The position numbers and the translations under genes were made by a program. Under the pieces are notes generated by a model. It was not told the origin of the DNA and ran no database searches. It saw only the letters and a program-made list of their open reading frames with translations. Positions 1 to 11,800 of a stretch of DNA of 64,000 nt are shown here, piece by piece; positions within the stretch are counted from its first letter, which is position 1, and each line of letters starts with the position of its first letter. This DNA is from Cryptomeria japonica (lineage: Eukaryota; Streptophyta; Pinopsida; Cupressales; Cupressaceae): the NCBI RefSeq assembly GCF_030272615.1, contig NC_081410.1, forward strand, positions 258,401,533-258,465,532, written 5' to 3'.

Positions 1-307
1 GTAAGGGGAACAACCATGTAGTGGCAAGGGTAGCAAAAATGTGCAACAAGTTAATGAAAGGTTTGAATTTAAGTGAAAATCATCTTTTTAAAATGTGACT
101 GGCAAGAAAAAGTTAGTGGCATTAGTGGCAAAAATCCACGAAGAAGCATCAAAGACTCCAAATATAAGTTATTTCACACCTTTAAGAGCTGGTAATGATG
201 CCTAAAATATGTAGTAGGACTCGTCACCATGGTTAAAAAGTGCAATGAGAAGAACTGAAGGAAAAATATAAGTTAACTTACATAGTTTCTGTTGAATTAA
301 ATATTGA

Positions 308-319
308 GCTTTGATACCA
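308..319 (-). other. Candidate primer-binding site (initiator-Met type) at an LTR edge, minus strand
   Basis: Read on the minus strand, TGGTATCAAAGC follows directly after an LTR-like end (…AATTCAACA, edge at 320). It is close to the classic copia-type primer-binding site TGGTATCAGAGC. This implies a 5' LTR extending to higher coordinates from 320 and an internal region running left out of the window. No gag or pol is visible in 1-307, so the element may be non-autonomous or cut by the window edge. Confidence 0.45.
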
Positions 320-345
320 TGTTGAATTTTGCAACACAATAGTAA

Positions 346-719
346 TCTTTGCTTTTGAGGAATATGGCATATTTTTCTTGCTACTCTCATTTGTGGAAGG
401 TGTTCTAGGTGCAAGATCAAAAGGCAAAAAAAACACCTTCCACAAATGAGAGATGCACAAAGGAAAGGAAAGGAAAGGGGCTTTTATAGTCCACGATGCC
501 AACCTACAGATGGGTTAGAGCAGTATGGGACTACCTCGTACTCCTTGCGGGAGGTACCTAACTGCACTACAAATGAGGCGTACATACCTTACCCCCTTGT
601 GGGATTTGAACTTGTGACCTCTCTTTTAAGAGCACAAGTTCTCCACCACTAGGCCAACTCAGGCTATACAGTTAGGTACCTCCTAAGCAAATGAATGATA
701 TATTCCTCAAAAGCAAAGA
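346..719. repeat. Nested inverted repeats (20-bp outer arms, 21-bp inner arms)
   Basis: A perfect 20-bp inverted pair (346-365 and 700-719, beginning tctttgcttttg) encloses a perfect 21-bp inverted pair (384-404 and 432-452, beginning ctctcatttgtgg) with a 27-nt loop. A third 14-bp pair lies at about 550-563 and 669-682 (ggaggtacctaact and its complement). The tRNA-like segment lies inside the outer arms. The outer arms could be terminal repeats of a small DNA element or secondary structure in an LTR; I cannot decide. Confidence 0.7.
591..663 (-). repeat. tRNA-derived SINE head or tRNA pseudogene
   Basis: On the minus strand there is an A-box (TGGCCTAGTGG, 656-646) and, 45 nt further, a B-box (GTTCAAATCCC, 611-601). 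The spacing is typical of tRNA-type RNA polymerase III promoters. Acceptor and T-stem pairing is poor, so this is not an intact tRNA gene. The likeliest reading is the head of a tRNA-derived SINE whose tRNA-unrelated body would extend to lower coordinates (about 440-590). Confidence 0.55.
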
Positions 720-720
720 A

Positions 721-2990
721 TACATAATAAATTACAATTGTACAATGAGGTGCTTATAAAGAAAGCACAAAGATGCCCTAAGCTAAATTTAGAAGAACAA
801 AAGTGCAAGCATGAGGAGCTAAAAAAATCTCAAGTCTAGCTAAAATAGATGCAAAACTAAAGTGAAGATAATATTAGCATAATTAAATAAAAGCTAAAAA
901 GAACCTAAATTTAGTTTAAGTGAACGGGGTAATTAAAGGACCTAATTAATTAAATAATTAGATAATTGTCCTTATTACTCTAACAGTTTCATGCTGTTTA
1001 AAGCAGCTAAAAAGCTATAAAACACAATATGTAAAAAAGTGGATGAAAACCTGAGTGAAGATTTTTTGTCTCCCAATTTTTTCCAAACAAGAGGATATGT
1101 TCAAACATTAGCTCCGATTGACTGGTCAATCTGAGATGCTATAGCTGAAGATTGGATGAACAAAAAAAACATGGATAGGTCTTGAGCATTCTTAGAGAAG
1201 AAGTTGGCAAAACATTCAAAGGTTGTGCTACAAAGAAAAGGTTCAACACTACTTGAAAGAGGTCATGAGGCAACTACTACAATTTCAATGGGCGGTAGTA
1301 AAGATCAAAAAGGGAAGATGAAAATCTCACGTGAAGCTTAAAGGAGTTCTAGACCTAATAAGTTGAAATTAATGCCTAAGAAGAAAGTAAAATTTCCAAA
1401 GCTTATTCCTAGAAGCGGCTATCCAGAATCCAAAGCAGCAACGGTTACACTTTTTCCCTCAACTTCAATTCAGTCAGAAGAATCTCCTTAGATTCCTAAA
1501 TCTCATTTACAGACTTCCCCTCCCCCAAAAATGCAGCCCATGGAAGAAATTACAGCCTTGAAGGTGGGATTTAAGCACCAAGTACAACAAACACCAATTG
1601 GGGTCAAGAAGCTTTGAACAGAAAAATGAGAATGGTTGTAGCACCACCTTTGAAAGCAGCTTCAAACCTTATTTCCAAAGAGAAGACAAAGAAATCCAAA
1701 AGATAGATGATATTCAAGAATAACAAGGAAGGACATTTAATTGTTGAAACTTTCACTCCTCTGCTTGATAAAAGTTTAAAAACTATTTGTGAAGTACATG
1801 CTGCTAAGTTTTCATTTTCTGAGATTAATATTGGTCTTGCCAACAAAAGAGGAACAATTGATTTGCTTTGTTTTATTGATGAAAATGCAAAGAAGATGAT
1901 GGAAAAAGATGTTGAAGTAAAGGAAACGAAATAGGGAACTGAGGGCATGCATTACTCATTTTGTGAACCAGTGTCAAAAGTGGTAGTTAGTTCACTACCG
2001 AAACTGGAAAACATACCACAAAGACAACAACTTGATGAGTTGGTGTCACATGGGAGAACTATACCCAGTAGATTGAAAATTTATGTGCCAACAACTTGAC
2101 AACAGTAGATATTTTGTTCAATTCACTAAAGGAAATTAGAGACACCATTCAGAATTCTGATGAGTTTGAGTGTTCTGTGACAACATGTATAGCAGCATCT
2201 AGTAGTGTTTTGACCAGCCTGGAACCCATGGAATTTTAGGGTGTTGATAAATTAATGAGTTTGAAAGTAATAGCTGATCCAGGAAGTAATCAAATTCCAA
2301 AGTGGATAGCCAATTTCCAAGTATTATTTGAATTGCAGGAGCCTCCTTTAGAGACAATTAAGGAGTACATAGAAAAATTGCAGGTTGCTAAACAAGATAT
2401 TTTGGCTTTTTGTTCACCTTTACCTTTCACATTTACTGATGTGATCAGGATGTTCTAAAGAGTAAACTTGAACAGTTAGTCATAACTCAACTAGGAAGAT
2501 TGGCCTTTGATATTGACTCTAAGGATAAATTGATGGAAATTGCATTGAGAATTGCAGCATATAAGCTCAAGTCACCAAGAAAATTTGCTAAACGAGATAA
2601 ATTAATACATCTTATAATTGGCTGAAAATTATTTTGGCTCCATATTGAAAATTTGAATTTAATCTAACTCTTCATGTTTCCCATACATGTTTTAGTTCTG
2701 CCACCAACAAAATTGAATTTATCTGATAAGATAATTTATGTTGCTGCTTCAGTAGCAGATAGTTCAATTCTGCAGATGTTTGTACTTCAAAAAAAATGCA
2801 GCAGATTTTAGGCTAGATTCTTTGTTTGAGTAAATTATAACATACCCACTTATTCTACAACTACCCTAAATGAAATATCAAAAGAATCAAGGGATTTCAT
2901 AAACTAATTCTGTTCTAAGGAGAAATAGTTATAAGTGTGGTGCAGGTATCATGCAAACAAGTAACTGCAATTAACACAATTAATTGGTAC
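721..2990. other. Downstream intron: decayed coding-like DNA, family not recognised
   Basis: No exon of the host gene was found here. About 1250-1934 and 2255-2630 on the plus strand have codon-like composition with several stops. The longest open piece is 75 codons (1707-1931), Lys/Glu-rich with 'HAAKFSFSEINIGLANKRG'. I recognise no domain; it resembles the decayed accessory ORFs of plant retroelements only in general character. Confidence 0.3.
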
Positions 2991-3137
2991 CTCCCAAAAG
3001 TATTGAACTCTTGATTCTCCAACTTTTCTTGTTGGTAAGTTGCTATAAATTATATCACTTGTAGAATTTTCTTTGAAACCACGGGCACACGACCCAACTA
3101 CAAGGCACATACCATCAGGCTTCTTTCCTGATCTTAT
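2991..3137 (-). CDS. Exon 7: oxidoreductase, CLVVGSCARGF block
   Basis: Forty-nine complete codons lie between a tgtgcag acceptor and a gtacca donor. The exon encodes KKPDGMCLVVGSCARGF, then NSTSDIIYS and ESRVQYFWE. These follow the family order, and in homologues the next residues are a Pro/Gly-rich 'AFPAGSGP' type segment. That next exon was not found in 1-2990, so the remaining C-terminal part lies left of the window. The gtacca donor is the weakest splice site of the set. Confidence 0.87.
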
Positions 3138-3356
3138 CTGCACAATCCAATATCAGTATGTAAAATATTTTTTCTTGCACATTGTACTCATTTCACATTT
3201 GATTTTACATATTACATGCCTTCCTACTTATCCAATATATATCTTATAATACAATATGGTGTTATTAATTGGTTGTTTAGCAAACTTAAATGCACAAACT
3301 AATCCATAATCAATCCAAAGATAGTTAGGTATCTTTTTAAAAAAGAGAGCTCAAAC

Positions 3357-3440
3357 CTGCCTGACAATGGGGGAGAAGTTCCCCATTGAATCAATAATGA
3401 GGTGTGCATCTAAAGCCTCTCCATTATCAAGTTTAACAAC
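3357..3440 (-). CDS. Exon 6: oxidoreductase, LIIDSMGNFSP block
   Basis: Twenty-eight complete codons lie between an actgcag acceptor and a gtttga donor. The exon encodes VVKLDNGEALDAHLIIDSMG and NFSPIVRQ. The 'I(I)DxMGxxSP' motif is the conserved second FAD-contact region typical of flavoprotein monooxygenase/cyclase folds, where the Asp contacts the cofactor. It joins exon 7 (IRSGKKPDG…) in phase 0. An antisense open frame covers this region on the plus strand but has no family resemblance. Confidence 0.87.
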
Positions 3441-4869
3441 CTGCAGTTTCTCAAATTTCAGAGGAATTTTATTACATCTGGGATACGGTTTAAAAATGTC
3501 AACCAGCATCTCAACAAGTAAAGAAGTTCAACCAGACCGTTATCGTATACTTCCAAAATTCCAACATAAAGAAGCCCAATTCATACACATAATTATAGTC
3601 ATCATGACACCAAAAAGTGTCAGAAGAAAACTAACAAAATGGTTTTTAATGCTATCAATCCAAGCTGAAAACTGTCTTATTGCTATGTACTTATCCTTCA
3701 TAGCAGTCTCTCAAGAAATAGGTAGAGTTTATGGTTTTCTGAAACAAAAGACTCTTCAGGGATCACACCATAAAGTATTTTTTGTACTTTATGTTGGGTT
3801 CTTTTATGATGTTTTAATGACTATGCATTTCTGTTGTTGATGGCTTTATAATATTTTATATACTTCAATTTGATCTCTTCTGTTTGTATTGCATAACTTC
3901 AGTGTTAGAGGTGAATATTTATGGTTATCAGGTGATTCAGGTGGATTGGATGTTATTGACGTCTTAACTAGTCAGCACCTGAACAGAAATTCATAAACTT
4001 TAAGTAATTGATGCCAATACAAACAATAGAGAGAAAATAGGAAGTTTATATGCAAAAGTTATTTTTTTCTTCAATAAGGTATTTGATGAGATCAAAGATG
4101 GGGTTAATGATGTCATAGTTAACTAGTTATTGGTCTATGTTATGATCAGTGAAGACAAGGTATTGAAAATTCAAAAACTCTTTGAGTTTATCATAAAGTG
4201 TGTTGAGCAAGCGATATGTGATGGAAATCAAAATGTGTGAACTAAATATAGAGGGTGAACAACGTCCAAAGATATCAATGAGGAACCACAAATAATAGAG
4301 TATCATGTTCCTATTTCTGCTTGTATGTCAGAGGATGATGGGTGGCAAAGTTTTTCGCTAGAGATGGATATCTTTCAATATGTCTTTTGGATAATGATCC
4401 ACTACTTGAAGATTCAGACTTTTATAGTCTCTCAAAGTCAACCTTTAACAAGTTACTAAACAAAGGATCAACTAATAAAAATGGTGAAGAAATGCCCCCA
4501 TCACAAGGTGCACAACTGTTACCAGTTGTAGATCCAAAATATGAAGAATAGGTGATGGAAATTTCTATGAACATCTACAGCCTTTACTAGAAGATGATAC
4601 TTGGATTGAGTTCAAGGTTGCATATGTCAAAGGCACAGATGAAGAAGATCAAATCCAATATGTGGTAGTTACTATTCCTACAAGAGTACTACAACCTTCG
4701 GATCTTGCTAGATAACTTTAGAAGGAGGCATAATTCCTTCACCTACTAGAGAGGTTTCTCCTTATGGAATAAAATCATCTAGCTCCTATGCATATAAATC
4801 AATTCATCACCACACGATTGTGTCTATTCACCTCAAAGTTGAAAAACTTGGACTCGGCAATGACTCGAC
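3441..4869. other. Intron start: AT-rich DNA with a decayed open segment
   Basis: The first ~600 bp carry nothing I can identify. At 4080-4740 there is plus-strand coding-like sequence broken by stops, including a 69-codon open stretch (4342-4548) that is acidic and Ser-rich. No family was recognised and it is not part of the host gene. Confidence 0.3.
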
Positions 4870-6547
4870 TGTAATGTCCCCTCCTTAGGCAGGTCAGTTG
4901 ACAGATAAGGTTGGCCTCCCAGTTGGTTCCCGTAGGCCAGCAGATTGTGCAGGGAATCCTTTCAGAGGCTTGTGATGACATATTAGGGCTTAGAGAGCCA
5001 GTTTGACCAGTCTTGGGTAGTCTCCTAGTTTATAGGAGGAATCCCTATTTTTTAGGGATGAACTAGGAGTTAGCAGGGACACACCAGAAGACCTCCGGGA
5101 TCATCTTGGACACTTTGGGCACAGTTCCTATTTTTTAGGAGAGTTCCTAAATTTTAGGAGGAGACTGCCAGTTAGCTCGCAGTGGTTAGACAACATCAAT
5201 GGACAAGGGGCATCAGACAAAATCCAGATCAGGGTCCAGATGAGCGAGCTACGAATTTTTGGGAAATAATTTAATTATTTCCTAAGTTGGGAATAATGAA
5301 ATAATAAAAGTGATTATTTAAATCACTTTATGATATAATAAGTTATTATAATATTTGGCCCAAGTACCTAGGCAATTAAAAAATAAGTTTATAAAACTTA
5401 ATAAGGGGCCAAGTTTATAATGAATATTGAATAATGACCCCCTCATGAAGTTCGATTCCTAGGAGGGGATTAAATAAAATAAAACATTATTTTATCATTA
5501 AAAGGGGTGAATAAAAAACCCTAATTCAAAATTATATTTGGAGGGAAAAATGAAAATGAATAAAATGAAGCTTTGGAGGGAAATTGGGCATCCAGAAGTC
5601 ATTTTTTGAACCAGCAATGTTGTGGAGAGCTCTTTGAAGGGTTTTTCAGCAGATTTCTTCTCTGAGAACAAAAACTCTCAGGAAATTATGGGCTTACAAG
5701 TGTGTGAGACCACCCAAGGGTTACTCTACAAGAAACTTCACACAAAGGTTTCAATTGTGCTTATTTTGAAGGTATTTGGGGAGCTATATTGCATTAATTT
5801 AGAGAAGAATTCACAGAACATTAAAAGCAGATTTGAAGGAAGCTGATGTGACTGCAGAATTGAGGAGTTTGAAGGAAATCAGTGGAAGAAATTCATTTTT
5901 AGATTGCTAGAAAGAGTATTAGCAGAGAAATTATTGTTATCGTCAGAGATATGGAGCAGATCTGAACATTGTGGCATTATACAGTCAGCACCAACCATTC
6001 ATACAGCCCAGCCGCATCATTACCAGCAAGCATAGTTGTATCCAGAGGTATCATGGGTTCGTGGAGCTCATATAGATCAGATTGTTGTTGTTTCTATCAG
6101 ATCGTACAGACCTATCAATATCACCTTCATCATTAGCAAATTTGTTAGCTCCAGCTGGGCGTGGTCTTTGGGAATTGCCTGGCAATCACTAGGAGATTGG
6201 AAGAAATTAGCTGTTTGCTGCTGTTCAGGAAATAATAGCAATCTGTTAATCTCAAAATTAAGCCTCTCATCTGTAGTTGAAATGGTATGTTTGTTTCATC
6301 AATTGAATGCATTCTGGAGTTAGGGTTTGTAGTTATGTGAAGTTTAAATGTTTGGAAACATTTCTTTATAGCATTATTTGTAAGCAATTTACTTTTTCAT
6401 TATTCATATTGCCAAAAACAAAAAAATCAGTAACTTGCAAAACCCAGAAAAAATTCAGAAAAAAGAACAAAAAAACATAAATCTGAAAATTTTCAGAAAA
6501 AGAAAAAAAATCAGAAATTGCACGTAGAACCGGGATGGGTTATGACA
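4870..6547. mobile_element. Solo LTR, TGTAATGTCCCC family, 1678 bp
   Basis: The element starts TGTAATGTCCCC (4870) and ends GGGATGGGTTATGACA (6547), giving TG...CA termini with related inverted ends. The flanking 5-mers are TCGAC (4865-4869) and TCGGC (6548-6552), a target duplication with one mismatch. Inside are repeated 'ttttaggag' motifs near 5040-5160 and an AT-rich middle. There is no primer-binding site, gag or pol. The diverged duplication suggests an old insertion reduced by LTR-LTR recombination. Confidence 0.7.
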
Positions 6548-6723
6548 TCGGCAAGCCCATTTTTTTTTTTAAACTCGGGGATAAACTTAGCAACTTTATT
6601 GAACATTTGAAAATACATTTTTTTTAAATATTCTTCAAAACACACATTTACACCGAATTTGTAGAGCATCTACTGATTTCCATGATATATAAATTCAAGT
6701 TTGAGTTAAATACATTGCATAGA

Positions 6724-6838
6724 CCAAAAAACAAGTGCAACGTGTGAATAAAACTGAGTTTAATGCATATCAATATAGAACAAAAAACAAGTGCAACGTG
6801 TGAATAAAATTGAGTTCAATACATATCAATGTATCATA
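6724..6838. repeat. Two-copy tandem repeat, ~56-bp unit
   Basis: Two adjacent copies share acaagtgcaacgtgtgaata and continue with the same downstream sequence (…gagttyaatrcatatcaat), offset by 56 bp. They differ at a few positions. They lie just outside the solo LTR and the hAT remnant, and their parent is unknown. Confidence 0.7.
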
Positions 6839-6954
6839 GTGACATAGCTCACAAAACAACTAAAACCTTTGAAATTTTAAATACATATCAAGTTCAAGTT
6901 TTGGTATCAATGAGAATGAGAAATCATAAATTGCATCTACGACTAAAGCTCAAA

Positions 6955-7335
6955 ATAGATTGTTGCCGCTGGGTGGGTGGTACTGAAGTAGTTGCAACAT
7001 CCTCATTGGGTGCCTCGACCATAGCGATAGGTGCCTTTGCTACATGACCAACCTTGTGTTCCTCCTCCTCACATGTTGCCACTTATGCATCCCATTCCTC
7101 TCCTACCCTCTCCAACTCACTTAGTTGATCATCAATAAGTAATGGATCCACATCATCATCAACATCATTAGGAGCAGCAACCCAATCTGCTCAATACGGA
7201 TCAATGTCATCCAAGTCAAGTGCTTCATGTGAATCTTGTCCTTGCACCTTCTTTTCATGCAATCGAAGGTTGTATCGAACATAGACAAGATCATTCAAGC
7301 GTTGTTGAGTGAATCTATTGCGATTTTTCCCCCTC
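6955..7335 (-). pseudogene. hAT-type transposase, C-terminal remnant
   Basis: On the minus strand one frame reads NRFTQQRLNDLVYVRYNLRL, then DLDDIDPY.ADWV and an acidic tail ending VPPTQRQQ, with two stops. The 'QRLNDLVYVxYNLRL ... DWV' pattern is the end of the dimerisation (hAT-C) domain of plant hAT transposases. The catalytic part is missing upstream, where the sequence runs into palindromic DNA. This is a fossil fragment within the intron. Confidence 0.65.
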
Positions 7336-7390
7336 ATATTGCCCAACCTGCAATCAGGTTTTTCCATCCTATGTGCAAGTGCTCTTTGAA

Positions 7391-7503
7391 CACTTGTAGT
7401 CGGATCTTCAAGACCCGACTACAAGTGGTTTATCCACATATTATTTCCCAAACATGCAAGAAAGGTTTACTTGCAATCGGGTCTTCAAGACCTGATTACA
7501 AGT
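7391..7503. repeat. Two near-perfect palindromes of the same family
   Basis: 7391-7427 is a 37-nt palindrome with arms CACTTGTAGTCGG / CCGACTACAAGTG continuing to a single-base centre, with one mismatch. 7469-7503 is a 35-nt relative with the same central tctt-c-aaga core, one G:T pair and one mismatch. Diverged relatives of the motif ('cccgaaattg', 'attacaagtg') continue to about 7740. They lie between the hAT remnant and the LTR end near 8117, so they may belong to that LTR. Confidence 0.75.
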
Positions 7504-8110
7504 GAAAGTGTAAAAGTCTTTCCCTACATTGCACTTGTAATGAGCCTCCTAAAACCCGAAATTGGTCCAAAATGCACTCAAAAACGCTTGAAAATGAGTG
7601 TCTAGGGTCCAATTACAAGTGCAAACTTGTATTTTCCCATTACAAATATGAAGTTGCATGTTCATTCTCCATAATTGCAAGTCAATGTTGTTGATTTTAT
7701 ACACATGTAATGCAGTCCTCAAAACCCGAAATTCACTTGTGAGCCCATTTTTGCATCAATTTATCCCTTCCCTTGTCAATCTTGTTTGCACGCACGATCT
7801 ACCAAATCAATAAACTAAGGCATGGGCATTGCTTTATAACAATTTCATCTTGAATAAGGTGTTATGGGTTCTTCATCAGTGAACAAAAGAAGAAGAGATA
7901 CAACAACAATTCATTGGATGCAAATTATAGAATGCTTTCAAGAAAGAGTTTCACCCAAATTTAGAATAGATTTAGAGTTAGAGTTTATTTTTTAATTGTT
8001 GAAGTAGAAAGCAAAGGGGGAGCCTTCCCTTTGAAAATAGGAGAGTATATCTCACACACTGTGGCTAAAACCACAATTTTGCATGCCTACCCAAGTGTAC
8101 TAAGTTTTCA

Positions 8111-8345
8111 ACCAACAGTTTTGGGCAACTCTGCTGGGGAAACGAACGCATTCGAAAGCCTCACGCTTTCGTTTGAAGTCTAGTGTCTTGTTATTTTCAA
8201 AATACCTTTCCTTGGGTCTCTGCTGGAGAGAGATTTTAAAATATTTTGTTAATTCTATCCTAAAATCTCTTATATAAATTTGTTGAATCATTACATAGCA
8301 AATTGACCCATCCGAGTCACCAACAGTTTTTCCCAACTCCGTTGG
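8111..8345 (+). repeat. LTR end and primer-binding-site-like leader, duplicated at 208-bp spacing
   Basis: An LTR-like end (…accaaca, 8117) is followed by TTGGGCAACTCTGCTGGGGA (8121-8140), close to the TTGGCGACTCTGCTGGGGA primer-binding site of plant Ty3/gypsy elements of the Tat/Ogre type. The segment recurs 208 bp later (accaacag at 8319, then cccaactccgttgggg) together with a shared 'aggcctca/cgcttt' downstream. Either the leader was tandemly duplicated or the LTR end was. The gag ORF begins 113 bp after the second copy. Confidence 0.6.
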
Positions 8346-8457
8346 GGATATGATACGAATCCAAAGGCCTCATGCTTTTGGTTGAAGTATATCGGTATCC
8401 TATTCATTGTAATTTCATTTCTCATATTTTGTCAAGCTTTCACCAAGGACATGTAAG

Positions 8458-8883
8458 ATGTCTGCTCAAGGTCCTTGGGGGAATGCTTTTGGTCTGTTGA
8501 ATCTAACTCCGCCTTTACATGCTCTTCCTGATGGTTCGAGGAAGAACTTTCCCAAGTTCTTTGGAGATGGAAGACAACATCCGGATGAGCACATTGCTGC
8601 CTTCTATATTGTATGTGGTGTGCTTGGTGTGGAACATGAGGATGTTTCAGTGAGAATTTTCATTGAAAAATTTCAAGGTGCTACTGCAGATTGGTTCTAT
8701 CACCTCGCACCACAGACCATCACCAACTGGGCTACACTTAGAAAAAAGTTTGAAGAAAGGTTCAAGCCTGTAGAAGATGCTCATGCATTGTTAGCACAGT
8801 TGACTCAAATGAAAAAAGAACCACGAGAACCCATGCAAGAGTTTGTGGCTAAATTTGATTCTCCAGCCCATCTAGATCAGTGA
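8458..8883 (+). pseudogene. Ty3/gypsy Gag, N-terminal fragment
   Basis: An ATG-initiated 141-codon frame has the Retrotrans_gag signature: FPKFFGDGRQHPDEHIAAF near residues 31-49, then GATADWFYHL and NWATLRKKFEERF around 80-105, and LTQMKKEPREPMQEFVAKF. The position is right for gag of the element whose leader lies at 8121-8345. The homology stops at about residue 134, where the sequence switches into an antisense ORF. The rest of gag and all of pol (protease, RT, RNase H, integrase) are absent. This is a truncated capsid gene, not functional. Confidence 0.85.
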
Positions 8884-11800
8884 TCTGCATCTTTGTCTCT
8901 TGCACATTAAGCTCCTATGAATCAATTGCTTCAGTGACAGCTGAATCAATTTGTTGCGTGAGAGGGGTAGGTTGACACTCTAGCTCGATCGCATCCTTTG
9001 TTGGATTAGGGTCTTGTGGTGAGGTGGCAGCAGATGGCCTCCTTACTGGTATATTTTCCCATGCAAGAGCCTCAGGTGACTAGCTCTTATCCTTCATAGA
9101 CCTTTTTGATGCTCACGTTCCTTTAATAGCCTTCGCCTTCTTTCTCTTCTTTTCGGGCCTCCTCCCAGTCTCTTCTTCCTTTGCAGCAATCAATGCCTCT
9201 TCTTCTTCCGATAAGTGAGACTCTTCCGATAAGTGAGACTCAAAGCCTCCCATCAGGTTGTAAGTCAATTGCATCCATCATGGGTGAGTGCCTAAATTGG
9301 CTGATATAGCTAGGCATCTGTAAGTCTCCTAGGGCCTTCCATTATGGTCTCCAAATCGGTGACTGTAATGTCCCCATTTTTCGTGAGCATCAGAGTTAGA
9401 AGGATTAGCCTATCATTTGACCTTCGTAGGCTAGTATGATGGATTAGAGGGTCTAGTTTGGGTGATATGGAGCTCTTCAGGTGGCAAATGGCACTGTTTT
9501 CCTCTCCAAATTGTTGGTATATTTTGAGGCTAGGCTATTCAGAGGTTTCTAGTTCCATTTGGAGGGACTTACTATTTATAGTAAGTCAGTGGTTGTTGGA
9601 GAGGGACCCTTACTATTTTTAGTAAAGCAGTTGGATGCACAGTGGATATATTGGTTAACTCCCTGGTTCAGTCAGAATTGAGAAATAATGATTAATGATG
9701 GAGTTATAATGTTATAATTATTATTAAATTTACACTTTAATAATAATTAATTATTAAGTGCATATCATTGATAAATTAAGTGGACTTTATTTTAAAGGGA
9801 GACTTAAATGTTCTAAAAGTATACTTTATAATAAGTGATAAAGTGTTATTTAAAGGGGAGATATAAGTGTTTAATAAAGTATACTTTATATTTTAATGTT
9901 GTGCACCAAAAGGAGGGAAAAAGAAATGAAATTAAAGTAAATTAAAGGAGATGAAGACAAATGCAAATTAAAAATTATAAAAGGGGATTTGGATTTCATT
10001 TCATTCATTCTTGAATCATTCAACATTTGTCTTTTCTGGAGAAGCTTTAGCTTTGAAGAAGAAACCTAGGATTTTGTTGTAAATTCAATCTTGGAGAACG
10101 CAGCCTCTCTTCGATTGTGCTGGTGGCTTCACAGGGAGGTCGCATTTGAGCTTTATTGGAGGAAACATCAATTGTTTCACGAGGGGTTTTGAATTTTATT
10201 CTTGGCGGATCAGAAATTTGAAGATAAATATTTATTGAATACATTTAATGCTGGTTTGTGCTTGCTTCAACATTGGCACGTGGGAGTCTTCTTGTGCTAC
10301 ATTATTCAAGTGGAGACATTAATAAGTATAGCAGATCTAATGGATTATCAGTCATCTACTCTGCTCTTTCATTTCCAGAATTTTGGTAATCTTGTTATCT
10401 TTTGAATTCCAGATATGCTTTGGTATTGTAAAGGCTTTAAAGAGATAATCAATAGATTAAAGGTTGCATTTTAACTGTTTGACAAATTACCCATTGCTGT
10501 TGACGAAGATTTCAGTCTTGAATATGCATGCCAAGTGTTTGTAATAATGTCCCTTTGTTGTAGATGAATATTGTAGTCCTTAGGATGCATGGTAAATGTT
10601 TGTAGAATTGTCGTAGTGTTGTAGCTGCATATACATCATCATTCTCAATCATATGCTTGCACTTCAAGTTCATTTAGTAGCTGCAATCTATTTCCGGTCA
10701 TCTCAAATATATTTTCAAGTTATATCAGCATATCAAATCACATTCAAAAACAAAAATAAAAATAAAAAACAATCAACATCAAGACCAGATTGTTGGCAAA
10801 GTGTTTGATGATATTCCTTGAGCCTCTAATCAGCAGTTTGAGGTTAGATTAGTCAAGGGATACTACACAGTGACCGGATCTTGAAGGTAGGCGGTCCTTT
10901 ACTGCTTCATATTTGTGGAATTGCAGGCAATCCCCATAGTCGACTAGCTGATCTGGGACTTGGGCATACTCGAAAGTCCTAATTTGATGCACATTAAGCC
11001 TTGAGTATTCCCATCAGTGAACCTCAAAATCATCCGCACAACTGGCCCAATAATCCTCTATATTCATTTTGTGCTTATAATGCTTGCCATAAGTTTTCCT
11101 TCCCAATCCAGTAGGGTCAAAGCTCTTCCTGAAGGGGTGCTCTTATAAGAAATAGGATGTCAGCTCCTCGCTTGAATGCTCGACCTGTGCGGGAGTCTTA
11201 AAATACACATCATTGTACCCTATGACCATTGGGAACATGACCCCTGACATTTTCTTGTCCCTAAGGACTTGCCCAGCTGCATGTGCCTGCCTAGCAACCT
11301 CCAAGAGAATCATCCTATCTATAGGGTACCGTGGGAGCTTGTAAGGGGAGCCTTTGAAACCTGAAATTTTGAAGTAGGAGAATCGGGGAAATTGGATGAA
11401 CCACGTTCCGTACTTCCATATCAGTGCGATGGCCTGTTTAGATAGCCTTTGATGCAATCCTTCTTTCATTGTCCTGACCATGCGCATGGTGAATGCATCA
11501 TTCACGTGCTCATATTGGCCCACTACATAGGTTATGTTGTTTTTCTCCCTCTGCTTTATGTTGTAGTAATGTAGTTGAGGGTAGCAGTCATACACTTTCA
11601 CCTGATTTAGCCCGTTCCCAATTTCACCCAAGCGAATCAATCTCGACAGTTTAGGGTGCCTTGCAAACATGTATACCAAGTAGGAAGACATTGTGAAGTA
11701 TTTCTTCTCTGCGAGCTGGACTAGATGGGTATGAATGTTATCACTGATGATTCGAGCCCAGTCAAAATTGAGCTTTCCTATGAAGACCTGCTCTACAAAG

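Noticed and set aside
591-663. Functional tRNA gene
   Set aside because: Boxes A and B are present, but acceptor and T-stem pairing is poor.
3367-3840. 157-codon plus-strand open frame
   Set aside because: It is antisense to exon 6 and shows no family resemblance; the minus-strand exon with splice sites explains the conservation.
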